9,176 nucleotides of DNA from Bauldia sp. (GCA_020442095.1 JAGRKY010000206.1:1-9176); one strand, 5' to 3'. Shown: positions 1 through 6,597, numbered from the stretch's first letter. Made by a program: numbers and translations. The notes: generated from the letters alone by a model not told the origin.

Positions 1-506
1 TGGCCGACAAGATCGTGATCATGCGTGAGGGCGTCATCGAACAGGCCGGCGCCCCGCTCGAGGTCTTCGAGCGTCCGGTCAACCAGTTCGTCGCGACCTT
101 CATCGGCTCGCCGGCCATGAACACGCTGCCCGGCACGATCACCGCGGACACCGGCGCCGGCATGGCGGTCGCGCTTTCGGGCGACCGGAGCATCGCCATC
201 CATGCTTCCGATTTCGAGGGGCTCGCCGCCGGCCGCAAGGTCATCCTCGGCGTGCGGTCGGAGGACATCGTGCCGGAGGGCCACGGCCTGTTGCCGGCCG
301 ATGCTTATCGCTTCAGCGCCCCGGTCACGCTGACCGAGTCACTTGGCAACGAGACGCTGCTCTTTGCGCAGTTCGGCGACAGCGAGATCACCGCGCGCAT
401 GCAGCGTCCGCGTCCCGTCGCGGACGGCGAAGTCATCGATTTCCTGTTGGATAGGGGGCGGTTGCATCTGTTCGATGCGGAAACCGGCCGCTCCTTGCGT
501 AACTGA
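1..506 (+). CDS. CUT1 sugar ABC transporter ATP-binding protein, C-terminal part (MalK/UgpC type)
   Basis: This is the 3' end of a gene that begins before the window; reading starts with the codon at 3-5 and about 167 residues plus the TGA stop are present. The protein would be the cytoplasmic ATPase that powers the sugar importer encoded just downstream. The first visible stretch (ADKIVIMREGVIEQ, then EVFERPVNQFVATFIGSPAMN) is the conserved end of the nucleotide-binding domain in MalK/UgpC/MsmX proteins, just after the H-loop. It is followed by a TOBE/OB-fold regulatory domain with the family's 'GVRxED' segment (GVRSED, where many relatives have GVRPE) and a 'SLGNET' strand. Walker A, the signature motif and Walker B lie outside the window. 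The stop is 22 bases before the binding-protein gene, which supports a shared operon. The ATPase family is clear; the sugar is not. Confidence 0.93.
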   Translation, partial: ADKIVIMREGVIEQAGAPLEVFERPVNQFVATFIGSPAMNTLPGTITADTGAGMAVALSGDRSIAIHASDFEGLAAGRKVILGVRSEDIVPEGHGLLPADAYRFSAPVTLTESLGNETLLFAQFGDSEITARMQRPRPVADGEVIDFLLDRGRLHLFDAETGRSLRN

Positions 507-528
507 CGTCGGCAAAAGGGAGGTTCTC

Positions 529-1773
529 ATGACCGGCATAATGAAGACCCTGGCAGCGACAGCGCTGCTCGGGTGCTCGCTCGCCTACGCGGGCGCGGCA
601 AGCGCGGAGACGGTCACCGTCTACCACGACAAGCCCTTCTACCAGGAGGGATGGGACGGGCTCACGGCGGCTGCCAAGGAGTCCGGCATCGATCTGCAAT
701 TCAGCGCCTACACGACCGACCAGTTCCAGGCATTCATCCAGCAGGGCCTGATGTCGGGCAGCCCGCCGGACGTCTTCACCTGGTGGAACGGCACCAAGCT
801 CGGCGAAATCGTCGAAAGCGGCATGGTTGCCCCGCTCGACGACCTGTGGGCCAAGAAGATCGCGTCGGGCGAGTATGATGCGTCCGCCGCCGAGCCGTTC
901 AAGGTCGGCGACCACATCTACGGCATGCCGACCGGCATCAACCGCTGGGTCGTCTTCTACAACAAGGCGCTGTTCGAGAAGGCCGGCATCGACAAGACGC
1001 CGACCACCTGGGCCGAGCTGATGGACGACGCCGAGAAGCTCAAGGCGGCCGGCATCACCCCGTTCAACGCCTCGCTTCAGGAAGGCTGGCGCGGCTTCGT
1101 GTGGTTCGAGGAGCTCCTCATCCGCACCGACGCCGACGCCTATGACAAGCTCAACAAGGGCGAGATCAAGTATACCGACCCGGCGGTGAAGCGCGTCTTC
1201 GACATCTGGGGCGACCTTTACGCGAAGGGCTACTTCACCGATCCGGCGAGCCAGGAAGAGCAGCTCGACTTTGCCCGCGGCAAGGCGGCGATGTATCTGG
1301 CCGGCGACTGGAATATCGGCCTGATCGAGGCGGGTGGTCTCAAGCCGGGCGACGATTTCGGTGTCTTCATTATGCCGCAGGTCGACCCCGAGGACGCGAA
1401 TGTCGTCATCGTCGAGGGCGGCCCGATGGTCATCTCGACCGCCGGCGCCGAGAAGCCCGAGGTGATGGAATTCGCCGACTGGTACATGAGCGAGCCGGCG
1501 ATGAACGCCTGGGCGACGACGCCCGGCCTCTACGCGGGCAACAACAAGGCGAAGATCCCGAACGTCCTGATCGGCGAGATCGCCAAGGCTGCGGCCGACG
1601 GCAACTACAAGTCGATCACCCGCTATTGGGAAGCCTCGCCGTCCGACATCGTCCTTCCGTCGGTCGAGGAGATGAACCGCTTCATGACCAACCCGACGCC
1701 CGAACAGGCGGAGCAGGCCATGAACAACATGGAAGCCATCGCGTCCCAGTATTGGGCCTCGCACGGCAAATAG
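529..1773 (+). CDS. Extracellular (periplasmic) sugar-binding protein, CUT1 family 1
   Basis: A 414-residue solute-binding protein of the MalE/UgpB-like family 1, which would capture a sugar in the periplasm and pass it to the two permeases that follow. The ATG at 529 is chosen because AAAAGGGAGG ends about six bases before it; a second ATG at 541 is possible. Residues 1-26 are a signal peptide with K6, a hydrophobic core and an ASA|ET cleavage site. An LLGC lipobox-like string (C16) is also present. Family features include YGMPTGINRW (131-140) followed by FYNKALFEKAG, and GKAAMYLAGDW (251-261), typical of the hinge and second lobe. Length is normal for the family. The class of protein is certain. 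The ligand cannot be read from the sequence, although the AGE-family enzyme downstream suggests a sugar suited to epimerisation or isomerisation. Confidence 0.95.
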   Translation: MTGIMKTLAATALLGCSLAYAGAASAETVTVYHDKPFYQEGWDGLTAAAKESGIDLQFSAYTTDQFQAFIQQGLMSGSPPDVFTWWNGTKLGEIVESGMVAPLDDLWAKKIASGEYDASAAEPFKVGDHIYGMPTGINRWVVFYNKALFEKAGIDKTPTTWAELMDDAEKLKAAGITPFNASLQEGWRGFVWFEELLIRTDADAYDKLNKGEIKYTDPAVKRVFDIWGDLYAKGYFTDPASQEEQLDFARGKAAMYLAGDWNIGLIEAGGLKPGDDFGVFIMPQVDPEDANVVIVEGGPMVISTAGAEKPEVMEFADWYMSEPAMNAWATTPGLYAGNNKAKIPNVLIGEIAKAAADGNYKSITRYWEASPSDIVLPSVEEMNRFMTNPTPEQAEQAMNNMEAIASQYWASHGK

Positions 1774-1787
1774 CCGACAGGCAATAT

Positions 1788-1817
1788 GCCGTGGCGGGCC
1801 TTACCGTCCGCCACGGC
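1788..1817 (+). promoter_or_regulatory. GC-rich stem-loop between binding-protein and permease genes
   Basis: A perfect 10-bp inverted repeat (GCCGTGGCGG at 1788-1797, CCGCCACGGC at 1808-1817). It extends inward by a G-U and a C-G pair, leaving a six-base loop at 1800-1805. Only a weak T-rich stretch follows (CTTGTT), so it is not a classic strong terminator. It begins 14 bases after the binding-protein stop and ends about seven bases before the GGAG used by the permease start. In many binding-protein operons (malE-malF of E. coli is the known model) such a hairpin protects the upstream mRNA from 3' exonucleases or partly terminates transcription, so binding protein is made in excess over permease. 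That role is inferred here from position and structure. Confidence 0.7.
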
Positions 1818-1835
1818 CTTGTTCCGGAGCTGCCA

Positions 1836-2783
1836 GTGGCAACCCAGCCCGCCGAAATCCTGCTGCCGGCCGGCGTGCCATCGATCGACGAGATGGCCGC
1901 GCGCGAGCGACGCTATGCGCGCAAGCGGTTCTGGACGGCGCTGGCCTTCATGTCGCCCGCGCTGGTCTTTGTCGGCGTATTCCTGCTGCTGCCGGTGGCG
2001 TTCAACATCTACGCCTCCCTTACCCAGTGGGCGAAATTCTCCGGCCTCGACCGGATGGCAGGCCTCGCCAATTACCAGCGGCTCTTTTCCAATCCGAACT
2101 TCGAGACGGCGAGCCTGAACACCATCCTGTGGGTCGTGGCCTCGTTTGTACTGCCGGCGCTGCTCGGGCTCGGCCTGGCGCTGCTGGTCAAGGGTCTCAG
2201 GGGCGAGGAGACCTTCAAGAGCCTCTATTTCCTGCCCCGGATGTTCTCCGCCACCGCCGTCGGCGTGCTCTGGTATTACGTCTACGCCGGCGAGGGCATC
2301 GTCAATTCGGGACTGCGCGCCGTCGGTCTCGGCGACTATGCCAGCAACTGGCTCTACGAGGCGGACTTCGCCACGCCGGCGATGATCCTCACCCACCTGT
2401 GGCAGCAGGTCGGCCTGACCATGGTGCTGCTGCTGCTCGGCCTCAACGCGCTGCCCACCGATCCGATCGAGGCGGCGAAGGTTGACGGCGCCTCGCGCTG
2501 GCAGGTCTTCCGTCACATCGTCCTGCCGCTGCTCGCGCCAACCATCCTGGTGGTCGTCACCGTCTCGGTGCTCGCGGGCTTCACGTCATTCGATCTCGTC
2601 TGGGTGATGGGGCGCGATTTCCCCAACCGGTCGACGTTGACGCTGGCGGTGAACCAGTACTGGGAATCGTTCCGCGCCGGATACTGGGCCTACGGGGCGG
2701 CGATCGCCGTCGTGCTCGGCATCATCGCGTTGAGCATCAGCTGGGTGCTCGGCTGGCTCCAGCAACGCCTCGACCGCCGCTAG
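1836..2783 (+). CDS. CUT1 sugar ABC transporter permease, MalF type
   Basis: An inner-membrane permease subunit of 315 residues. The GTG at 1836 is chosen because GGAG (1825-1828) lies seven bases upstream; an ATG at 1893 is a later alternative that would remove a 19-residue polar stretch. Hydrophobic segments lie near residues 34-56, 93-119, 128-150, 181-204, 226-250 and 291-311, the usual six-helix pattern. The EAA loop, which docks onto the ATPase, is clear: EAAKVDGASRWQVFRHIVLP from E212, with its conserved glycine G218 and closing LP (230-231). This is the MalF/UgpA-like partner; the next gene encodes the MalG-like partner. It follows the binding-protein gene by 62 bases containing a hairpin and precedes the second permease by 10 bases. 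Family assignment is very secure; the substrate is unknown. Confidence 0.95.
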   Translation: MATQPAEILLPAGVPSIDEMAARERRYARKRFWTALAFMSPALVFVGVFLLLPVAFNIYASLTQWAKFSGLDRMAGLANYQRLFSNPNFETASLNTILWVVASFVLPALLGLGLALLVKGLRGEETFKSLYFLPRMFSATAVGVLWYYVYAGEGIVNSGLRAVGLGDYASNWLYEADFATPAMILTHLWQQVGLTMVLLLLGLNALPTDPIEAAKVDGASRWQVFRHIVLPLLAPTILVVVTVSVLAGFTSFDLVWVMGRDFPNRSTLTLAVNQYWESFRAGYWAYGAAIAVVLGIIALSISWVLGWLQQRLDRR

Positions 2784-2793
2784 AGGGAAGCCG

Positions 2794-3678
2794 ATGACCA
2801 CCCTTGATCTCTCGACCCTCGACTTCGAAGCCATCGCCCGCAAGGAAGAGCGGGAGAGCCGCCCGCGGGTGATGACGCTCACCGTCGCGATCGTGCTGGC
2901 GCTGGCTTGGCTGATGCCGTTCTATTACCTCGTCGTCTCGGTGTTCAAATCCAACGCCGAATACGGCACCGGCAATCCGCTCGCCCTGCCGCAGTCCTGG
3001 GAGCCGATCCTCGTCAACGTCTACGAGGCCTGGACCAAGACGCGGATGGCGGACGGTATGTTCAACTCCGCCCTCTACGGCCTGGTCGGTGCCGGGGTGG
3101 CGATGTTCATCGCCGCGCTCGCCGCCTACGGGCTGACCCGCATCGATTTCCGCGGCAAGACCTTCTGGTTCATGCTGATCTTCGCCGGCACGATCTTCCC
3201 GCTCCAGATGTACCTGATCCCGCTCTTTCTCGGGTACACGCGGCTCGGGCTGATCAATACGCGGCTCGGCATGATCCTGTTCTACATCGCGATCTGCATC
3301 CCGTTTCCGGTGCTTGTGCTCCGCAACTACATGGCGGGCATTCCGCGGGAGATGGACGAGGCGGCGCGAATCGACGGATCGTCGGAGTTCCGTATCTTCC
3401 GTTCTATCGTGCTACCCAATTGCTGGGGGCCGATGACGGCTCTGTTCCTGATCCAGTTCACCTGGGTCTGGAACGATCTTCTGTTTTCGATGGTGCTGAC
3501 GAGTCGTGAGGATGTGCGCTCGCTGATGAATGGGCTGATGGTGCTGCAGGGCAGCTACGCCGCCACGACACCGAACGTGGTGATGACCGCGACGTTGCTC
3601 GCGAGCCTGCCGACGGTTGCCCTGTTCTTCCTGCTTCGCAAGCATTTCATGAACGGCCTGAAGCTGCAGGGGCTGTGA
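2794..3678 (+). CDS. CUT1 sugar ABC transporter permease, MalG type
   Basis: The second inner-membrane permease, 294 residues, starting at an ATG with AGGGAAG just upstream (2784-2790) and 10 bases after the previous stop. After a polar N-terminus of about 26 residues, hydrophobic segments lie near 27-51, 89-113, 123-147, 156-176, 202-225 and 261-281. The EAA loop reads EAARIDGSSEFRIFRSIVLP from E189, with G195 conserved. The C-terminus (FMNGLKLQGL) resembles the 'F..GL..GAVKG' ending of MalG-type subunits. It should pair with the upstream permease to form the channel, with two ATPase subunits bound to the EAA loops. The stop lies eight bases before the chosen start of the regulator gene, so the two are probably translated from one mRNA. 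Confidence 0.95.
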   Translation: MTTLDLSTLDFEAIARKEERESRPRVMTLTVAIVLALAWLMPFYYLVVSVFKSNAEYGTGNPLALPQSWEPILVNVYEAWTKTRMADGMFNSALYGLVGAGVAMFIAALAAYGLTRIDFRGKTFWFMLIFAGTIFPLQMYLIPLFLGYTRLGLINTRLGMILFYIAICIPFPVLVLRNYMAGIPREMDEAARIDGSSEFRIFRSIVLPNCWGPMTALFLIQFTWVWNDLLFSMVLTSREDVRSLMNGLMVLQGSYAATTPNVVMTATLLASLPTVALFFLLRKHFMNGLKLQGL

Positions 3679-3686
3679 GGACGAAG

Positions 3687-4445
3687 ATGGCGGATCCGAG
3701 CTTGGTCCGGCGGGCGGGGCCGATATCGCGACCGGTCGAGCAGGGCGCCGGCGGCTCGGTCGCCACCCGTACCTTCGAGGTACTCCTCGACCAGATTCTG
3801 ACCTTCAGGCTCAAGCCCTACGACCTCGTCTCCGAGAAGGCGATGTCGGAGGCGCTCGGCGTGAGCCGGACGCCGGTCCGCGAGGCCCTTGCGCGCCTGG
3901 CCGGGATGGGACTGATCGACATCTATCCGCAGCGGGGCAGTGTCGTCGCGCCGCTCCGCATGTCGGATCTCGCCAAGTCCCAGTTCCTGCGCGAAGCGCT
4001 GGAGGTCGGGCTCCTCCTGCGCGCCCTGGAGAGCCCGAATCGTATGGAGCTGGTCCAACTGCTCAGGAACGAACTCGCCGTCCAGGAGACCTTTGCCGCG
4101 ATCTCGGATGACCGGCGCTTCTACAAGTCGGACGAGGCGCTCCACCAGCACATCGCCACCCACGCGGGCTTTCCCGGCATTTGGGCCGACATCATGAACG
4201 CGAAGCTCCATATGGACCGCTTCCGCTACCTGACCTTCCCGCGCATCGACAGCATGTCGATCGTGCTCGCCCAGCATCGCGCCATCGTCGACGCCATCGA
4301 AGCGGGGGACAAGACGGCCGCCGAGGAGGCGATGCGCTCGCACCTTCGCCGCGTCTTCTCGGTCGTCCATTTCGCCCAGGAGCGGTTCCCCGAATATTTC
4401 GATCCCTCCGACCAGCCCGAACCGTCGAAAGGCGATACCCGGTGA
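3687..4445 (+). CDS. GntR-family transcriptional regulator, FadR subfamily (FCD domain)
   Basis: A 252-residue DNA-binding regulator that probably controls this sugar operon. The ATG at 3687 is preferred because TGAGGA lies about six bases upstream; a GTG at 3675 overlapping the permease stop would add four residues. Residues about 26-90 form the winged helix-turn-helix, with the GntR hallmark VSRTPVREALARL (59-71) and the wing QRGSVV. The rest is an all-helical FCD ligand-binding domain. It keeps the metal-binding set in the D-x3-H pattern: D149, H153, H197 (QHRAI) and H219 (RSHLRRV). FCD regulators usually bind an acid, sugar acid or related metabolite beside the metal. The gene overlaps the epimerase gene by four bases. 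Its operator would be expected upstream of the operon, outside this window. Whether it represses or activates is not visible. Confidence 0.94.
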   Translation: MADPSLVRRAGPISRPVEQGAGGSVATRTFEVLLDQILTFRLKPYDLVSEKAMSEALGVSRTPVREALARLAGMGLIDIYPQRGSVVAPLRMSDLAKSQFLREALEVGLLLRALESPNRMELVQLLRNELAVQETFAAISDDRRFYKSDEALHQHIATHAGFPGIWADIMNAKLHMDRFRYLTFPRIDSMSIVLAQHRAIVDAIEAGDKTAAEEAMRSHLRRVFSVVHFAQERFPEYFDPSDQPEPSKGDTR

Positions 4446-5638
4446 ACTATCGCGATTCCGGTTTCCTGCGGGGTCACGTCCGCAGCATCATGGATTTCTA
4501 CTATCCGGCCTGTATCGACGAAGAATTCGGCGGCTACATCAACCAGTTCCGCGACGATGGCTCGATCTTCGATCGCCATACCAAGCACCTCGTCGGCACC
4601 TGCCGCTTCATCTACAATTTCTCGCTGTCGGCGCTGCTCTTTGGCGAGGACCGCTACCGCGACGCTGCGGCCCATGGGCTTGCGTTCCTGACCGGGCATC
4701 ACCGCCAGCCGGATGGCGGCTTCGCCTGGGTCCTCAGCGACCGCACCGTCATCGACCCGGTTCGCTCCTGCTACGGGCACGCCTTTGCCCTGCTCGCGGC
4801 CGCGGGCGCGACCAAGGCCGGGGTGGCCGGCGCCAGGGCGCTTGTCGACGAGATATGGGATCTGCTCGAGCGCCGCTTCTGGGAGTCGGACGCGCAGCTC
4901 TATGTCGACGAGATTGCCGCCGGTGACTGGAACGCGGTGTCGCCCTACCGGGGCCAGAACTGCAACATGCATATGTGCGAGGCGATGATCGCCGCCTATG
5001 AGGCGACCGGCGAGCGGCGCTTCATCGACCGGGCGGAGACGATCGCGCACCGGATCTGCGTCGATCTCTCCGGGCCGTCGGGTGGCCTGATCTGGGAGCA
5101 CTACACCTCCGGATGGCAGCCGGACTGGGACTATAACCGCGACGACCCGAACAACCTGTTCAAGCCCTACGGCTACCTGCCCGGTCACTTCGTCGAGTGG
5201 GCGAAGCTCCTCGTCCTCCTCGATCGCCACCACGCCTTGCCATGGCACCTTCCGGCCGCCGAACATCTGTTTCAGGTCGCTTCCGACAAGGCCTGGGACG
5301 ATGATCGGGGCGGCATGACCTACAGCTTCGCGCCTGAAGGACGGATCCTCGATACCGATCGCTACTACTGGGTAACCTGCGAGGCCTTCGCCAGCGCCGC
5401 GCTGCTTGCGCTTGCCACCGGCAAGGAGGCTTATTGGCACTGGTACGATCGCCACTGGGCCTATGCCGACCGCTGCTTCATCGACCACAAATACGGCGGC
5501 TGGTACCGGGTTCTCGATCCCGACGGTAAACGCTACAGCGACGAGAAGAGCCCGCCCTCGAAGACGGACTATCACCCGCTCGCCGCATGCTTTGAGACGC
5601 TGGTGGCGTTGAACGGCGGGGAAACGGCACACGCCTGA
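4442..5638 (+). CDS. AGE-family (N-acylglucosamine 2-epimerase) sugar epimerase/isomerase
   Basis: A 398-residue cytoplasmic enzyme of the (alpha/alpha)6-barrel AGE family, which includes GlcNAc 2-epimerase, cellobiose 2-epimerase, mannose isomerase and YihS. The GTG at 4442 overlaps the regulator's stop (GTGA) and has GAAAGG nine bases upstream. Family motifs are intact: R55 in TCRFIYNF, YGHAF (111-115), RGQNCNMHMCEA (170-181, H177), PGHFVEWAKLL (247-257, H249 and E252) and KTDYHPLAACFE (384-395, H388). By position these match the catalytic Arg, two His and Glu described for YihS-type enzymes, so the protein looks active. Its KTDYH ending differs from the 'K.PYH/PFH' I recall for cellobiose epimerases and YihS, so I do not name a substrate; mannose-fructose isomerisation is one possibility. 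As the last operon gene, it probably acts on the imported sugar. Confidence 0.92.
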   Translation: MNYRDSGFLRGHVRSIMDFYYPACIDEEFGGYINQFRDDGSIFDRHTKHLVGTCRFIYNFSLSALLFGEDRYRDAAAHGLAFLTGHHRQPDGGFAWVLSDRTVIDPVRSCYGHAFALLAAAGATKAGVAGARALVDEIWDLLERRFWESDAQLYVDEIAAGDWNAVSPYRGQNCNMHMCEAMIAAYEATGERRFIDRAETIAHRICVDLSGPSGGLIWEHYTSGWQPDWDYNRDDPNNLFKPYGYLPGHFVEWAKLLVLLDRHHALPWHLPAAEHLFQVASDKAWDDDRGGMTYSFAPEGRILDTDRYYWVTCEAFASAALLALATGKEAYWHWYDRHWAYADRCFIDHKYGGWYRVLDPDGKRYSDEKSPPSKTDYHPLAACFETLVALNGGETAHA

Positions 5639-5642
5639 GGCG

Positions 5643-5660
5643 GCGACCCGGCCGGATCGC
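5643..5660. repeat. Near-palindrome just after the sugar operon
   Basis: The 18 bases GCGACCCGGCCGGATCGC are palindromic except for one mismatched pair (C5647 against A5656). They begin five bases after the epimerase stop codon. No T-run follows, so a standard intrinsic terminator is not supported. It could be a weak Rho-independent pause, a protein-binding site or chance in GC-rich DNA. No clear terminator for the sugar operon is visible before the next gene. Confidence 0.3.
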
Positions 5661-5699
5661 TGCGCTTCTGTCGCCCCTGCGTATGATTGCCGACTTGTC

Positions 5700-5718
5700 A
5701 CCCGCGGTGGTCGCGGGT
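5700..5718. repeat. Hairpin upstream of the PCMT-like gene
   Basis: A perfect 7-bp stem (ACCCGCG at 5700-5706, CGCGGGT at 5712-5718) around a five-base loop GTGGT. It sits 43 bases before the start of the PCMT-like gene. It follows a TTGTCA (5695-5700) that resembles a -35 element and a TATGAT (5682-5687) that resembles a -10 element, but neither has a convincing partner. No T-run follows. It may be a terminator remnant, an operator or a leader hairpin for the next transcript. Confidence 0.4.
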
Positions 5719-5761
5719 AGGAACGGACTAGCTTTGGGCTGTCTTTTCGAGAAACGACACC

Positions 5762-6433
5762 ATGACCGATTTCGCCAGTGCGCGGGCCACGATGGTCGAC
5801 ACGCAGATCCGAACCGAGGGCGTCACCGATCACGACGTTCTGCGCGCCATGGCCGAAATTCCCCGGGAGAAGTTCCTTCCGCCGGCATCGCGGCAATTTG
5901 CCTATATCGACGATGACATTCTCGTTGCCGAGGCCACCGCCGGCAGACCGGCGCGGTATCTGATGCGGCCGGCGCCGCTGGCGCGCCTGCTGCAGGAAGC
6001 CGAGATCGACCATTCGGACTTCGCCCTGGTCGTGGGATGCCCGACCGGCTACGCGGCGGCGGTGCTTGCCCGCCTGGCGGGGTCTGTCGTGGCGCTGGAG
6101 TCCGACGAGGAACTCGCTGCCAAGGCGTCCGAGAACCTGGTGGAGCAGGGCATCGACAACGTCGCGGTGGTCACAGGCCCGCTGGAAACCGGTTACCCTT
6201 CAGAGGGCCCCTACGACGTCATCCTGCTTGGCGGGGCGGTCGAGACCGTGCCGCAGAATCTGTTCGAGCAGTTGAGGGAGGGTGGCCGGCTCGTTGCGGT
6301 GGTCGGCTACGGCCGGGCGGCGCCTGCGATGGTCTACACCCATACCGACGACGACTACGGCGGACGGGCGGTGTTCGACGTCCATTTGCCGGCTCTGCCC
6401 GGATTCCAGAAGCCGAAATCGTTCGTTTTCTGA
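5762..6433 (+). CDS. Protein-L-isoaspartate O-methyltransferase-like protein, degenerate active site
   Basis: A 223-residue protein with the overall layout of isoaspartyl methyltransferases (PCMT/Pcm). It has an N-terminal segment (MVDTQIRTEGVTDHDVLRAM, then PREKFLPP), a Rossmann-like SAM-binding fold and a C-terminal 'LREGGRLVAVVG' motif (276 on is absent; the motif falls near residues 176-187). The start at 5762 gives the N-terminus normal for this alphaproteobacterial group; the ribosome site (GAGAAACG) is weak. Two key motifs are altered. SAM motif I, usually 'GxGSGY', reads GCPTGY (92-97). The 'QTIS.P' active-site string aligns without gaps to RYLMRP (65-70), so the serine position is M68. 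E113 could still serve as the acidic SAM-ribose residue. Ordinary isoaspartyl repair is therefore doubtful. The gene lies directly upstream of tolC, an arrangement common in alphaproteobacteria, but its cellular role is unknown to me. Confidence 0.85.
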   Translation: MTDFASARATMVDTQIRTEGVTDHDVLRAMAEIPREKFLPPASRQFAYIDDDILVAEATAGRPARYLMRPAPLARLLQEAEIDHSDFALVVGCPTGYAAAVLARLAGSVVALESDEELAAKASENLVEQGIDNVAVVTGPLETGYPSEGPYDVILLGGAVETVPQNLFEQLREGGRLVAVVGYGRAAPAMVYTHTDDDYGGRAVFDVHLPALPGFQKPKSFVF

Positions 6434-6473
6434 AATAATCTCGATAGATACGGTCGAACGGCTCGTGTTGTTT

Positions 6474-6514
6474 CCGCGCCGCACCATCGGTCTTTTCGCC
6501 GCGCCGCACGATGG
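6474..6514. repeat. Direct and inverted repeats upstream of the tolC promoter
   Basis: The 11-mer CCGCGCCGCAC occurs at 6474-6484 and again at 6499-6509, 25 bases apart. Overlapping their right edges is an inverted pair, CCATCG (6484-6489) and CGATGG (6509-6514). The cluster ends five bases before the candidate -35 box of tolC, which is where an activator or repressor of that promoter would bind. That function is inferred from position only; the short, GC-rich repeats could also be chance. Confidence 0.4.
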
Positions 6515-6519
6515 AGCGT

Positions 6520-6547
6520 TTGACCGGAGGGGGAACGCGACTAAAGT
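6520..6547 (+). promoter_or_regulatory. Candidate sigma-70 promoter for tolC
   Basis: TTGACC (6520-6525) matches five of six bases of the -35 consensus. After a 16-base spacer, TAAAGT (6542-6547) matches four of six bases of the -10. Transcription would begin near 6553-6555, giving a leader of about 70 bases before the tolC GTG. The gap from the PCMT-like gene to tolC is 190 bases, the longest in the window, which also favours a separate promoter here. Confidence 0.5.
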
Positions 6548-6558
6548 AGCGTGAGTTG

Positions 6559-6597
6559 GGCAGCGTCCGCAGTGGTGCCTTGGGGGGCATCGCTGCC
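6559..6597 (+). other. Foldable 5' leader of tolC
   Basis: Within the presumed tolC leader, GGCAGCG (6559-6565) pairs perfectly with CGCTGCC (6591-6597). Inside the enclosed 25 bases, TGCC (6576-6579) can pair with GGCA (6586-6589). The nested structure begins almost at the predicted transcript start and ends 12 bases before the AGGGGG ribosome-binding region. It could stabilise the mRNA 5' end. It does not match a riboswitch class that I recognise. Confidence 0.4.

Noticed and set aside
343..528. Upstream extension of the binding-protein frame
   Set aside because: The extra 62 codons overlap the ATPase gene out of frame, would bury the signal peptide, and lack a ribosome site. The ATG at 529 has a strong one.
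433..1764. Minus-strand open frame of 443 codons
   Set aside because: It mirrors the binding-protein gene, and its translation is low-complexity Arg/Val/Leu/Asp-rich sequence without a motif. It is treated as a shadow.
1626..1835. Upstream extension of the first permease frame
   Set aside because: It overlaps the end of the binding-protein gene and translates the hairpin region. The resulting N-terminus does not resemble a permease, whereas GTG 1836 has GGAG at good spacing.
1623..2516. Minus-strand open frame of 297 codons across the permease
   Set aside because: It is antisense to a permease with clear membrane segments and an EAA loop, and has no domain of its own.
4442..5638. Naming the operon as a sulfoquinovose (YihS-like) pathway
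   Set aside because: The catalytic residues match the wider AGE family, but there is no sulfoquinovosidase or other sulfoglycolysis gene in view, and the C-terminal motif differs from YihS as I recall it.
4226..6013. Very long open frame on the minus strand (595 codons)
   Set aside because: It lies antisense to the epimerase, GntR and PCMT-like genes, all strongly supported by family motifs. Its translation shows no recognisable domain and is rich in Arg, Val and Gly, as expected for a shadow frame in GC-rich DNA.
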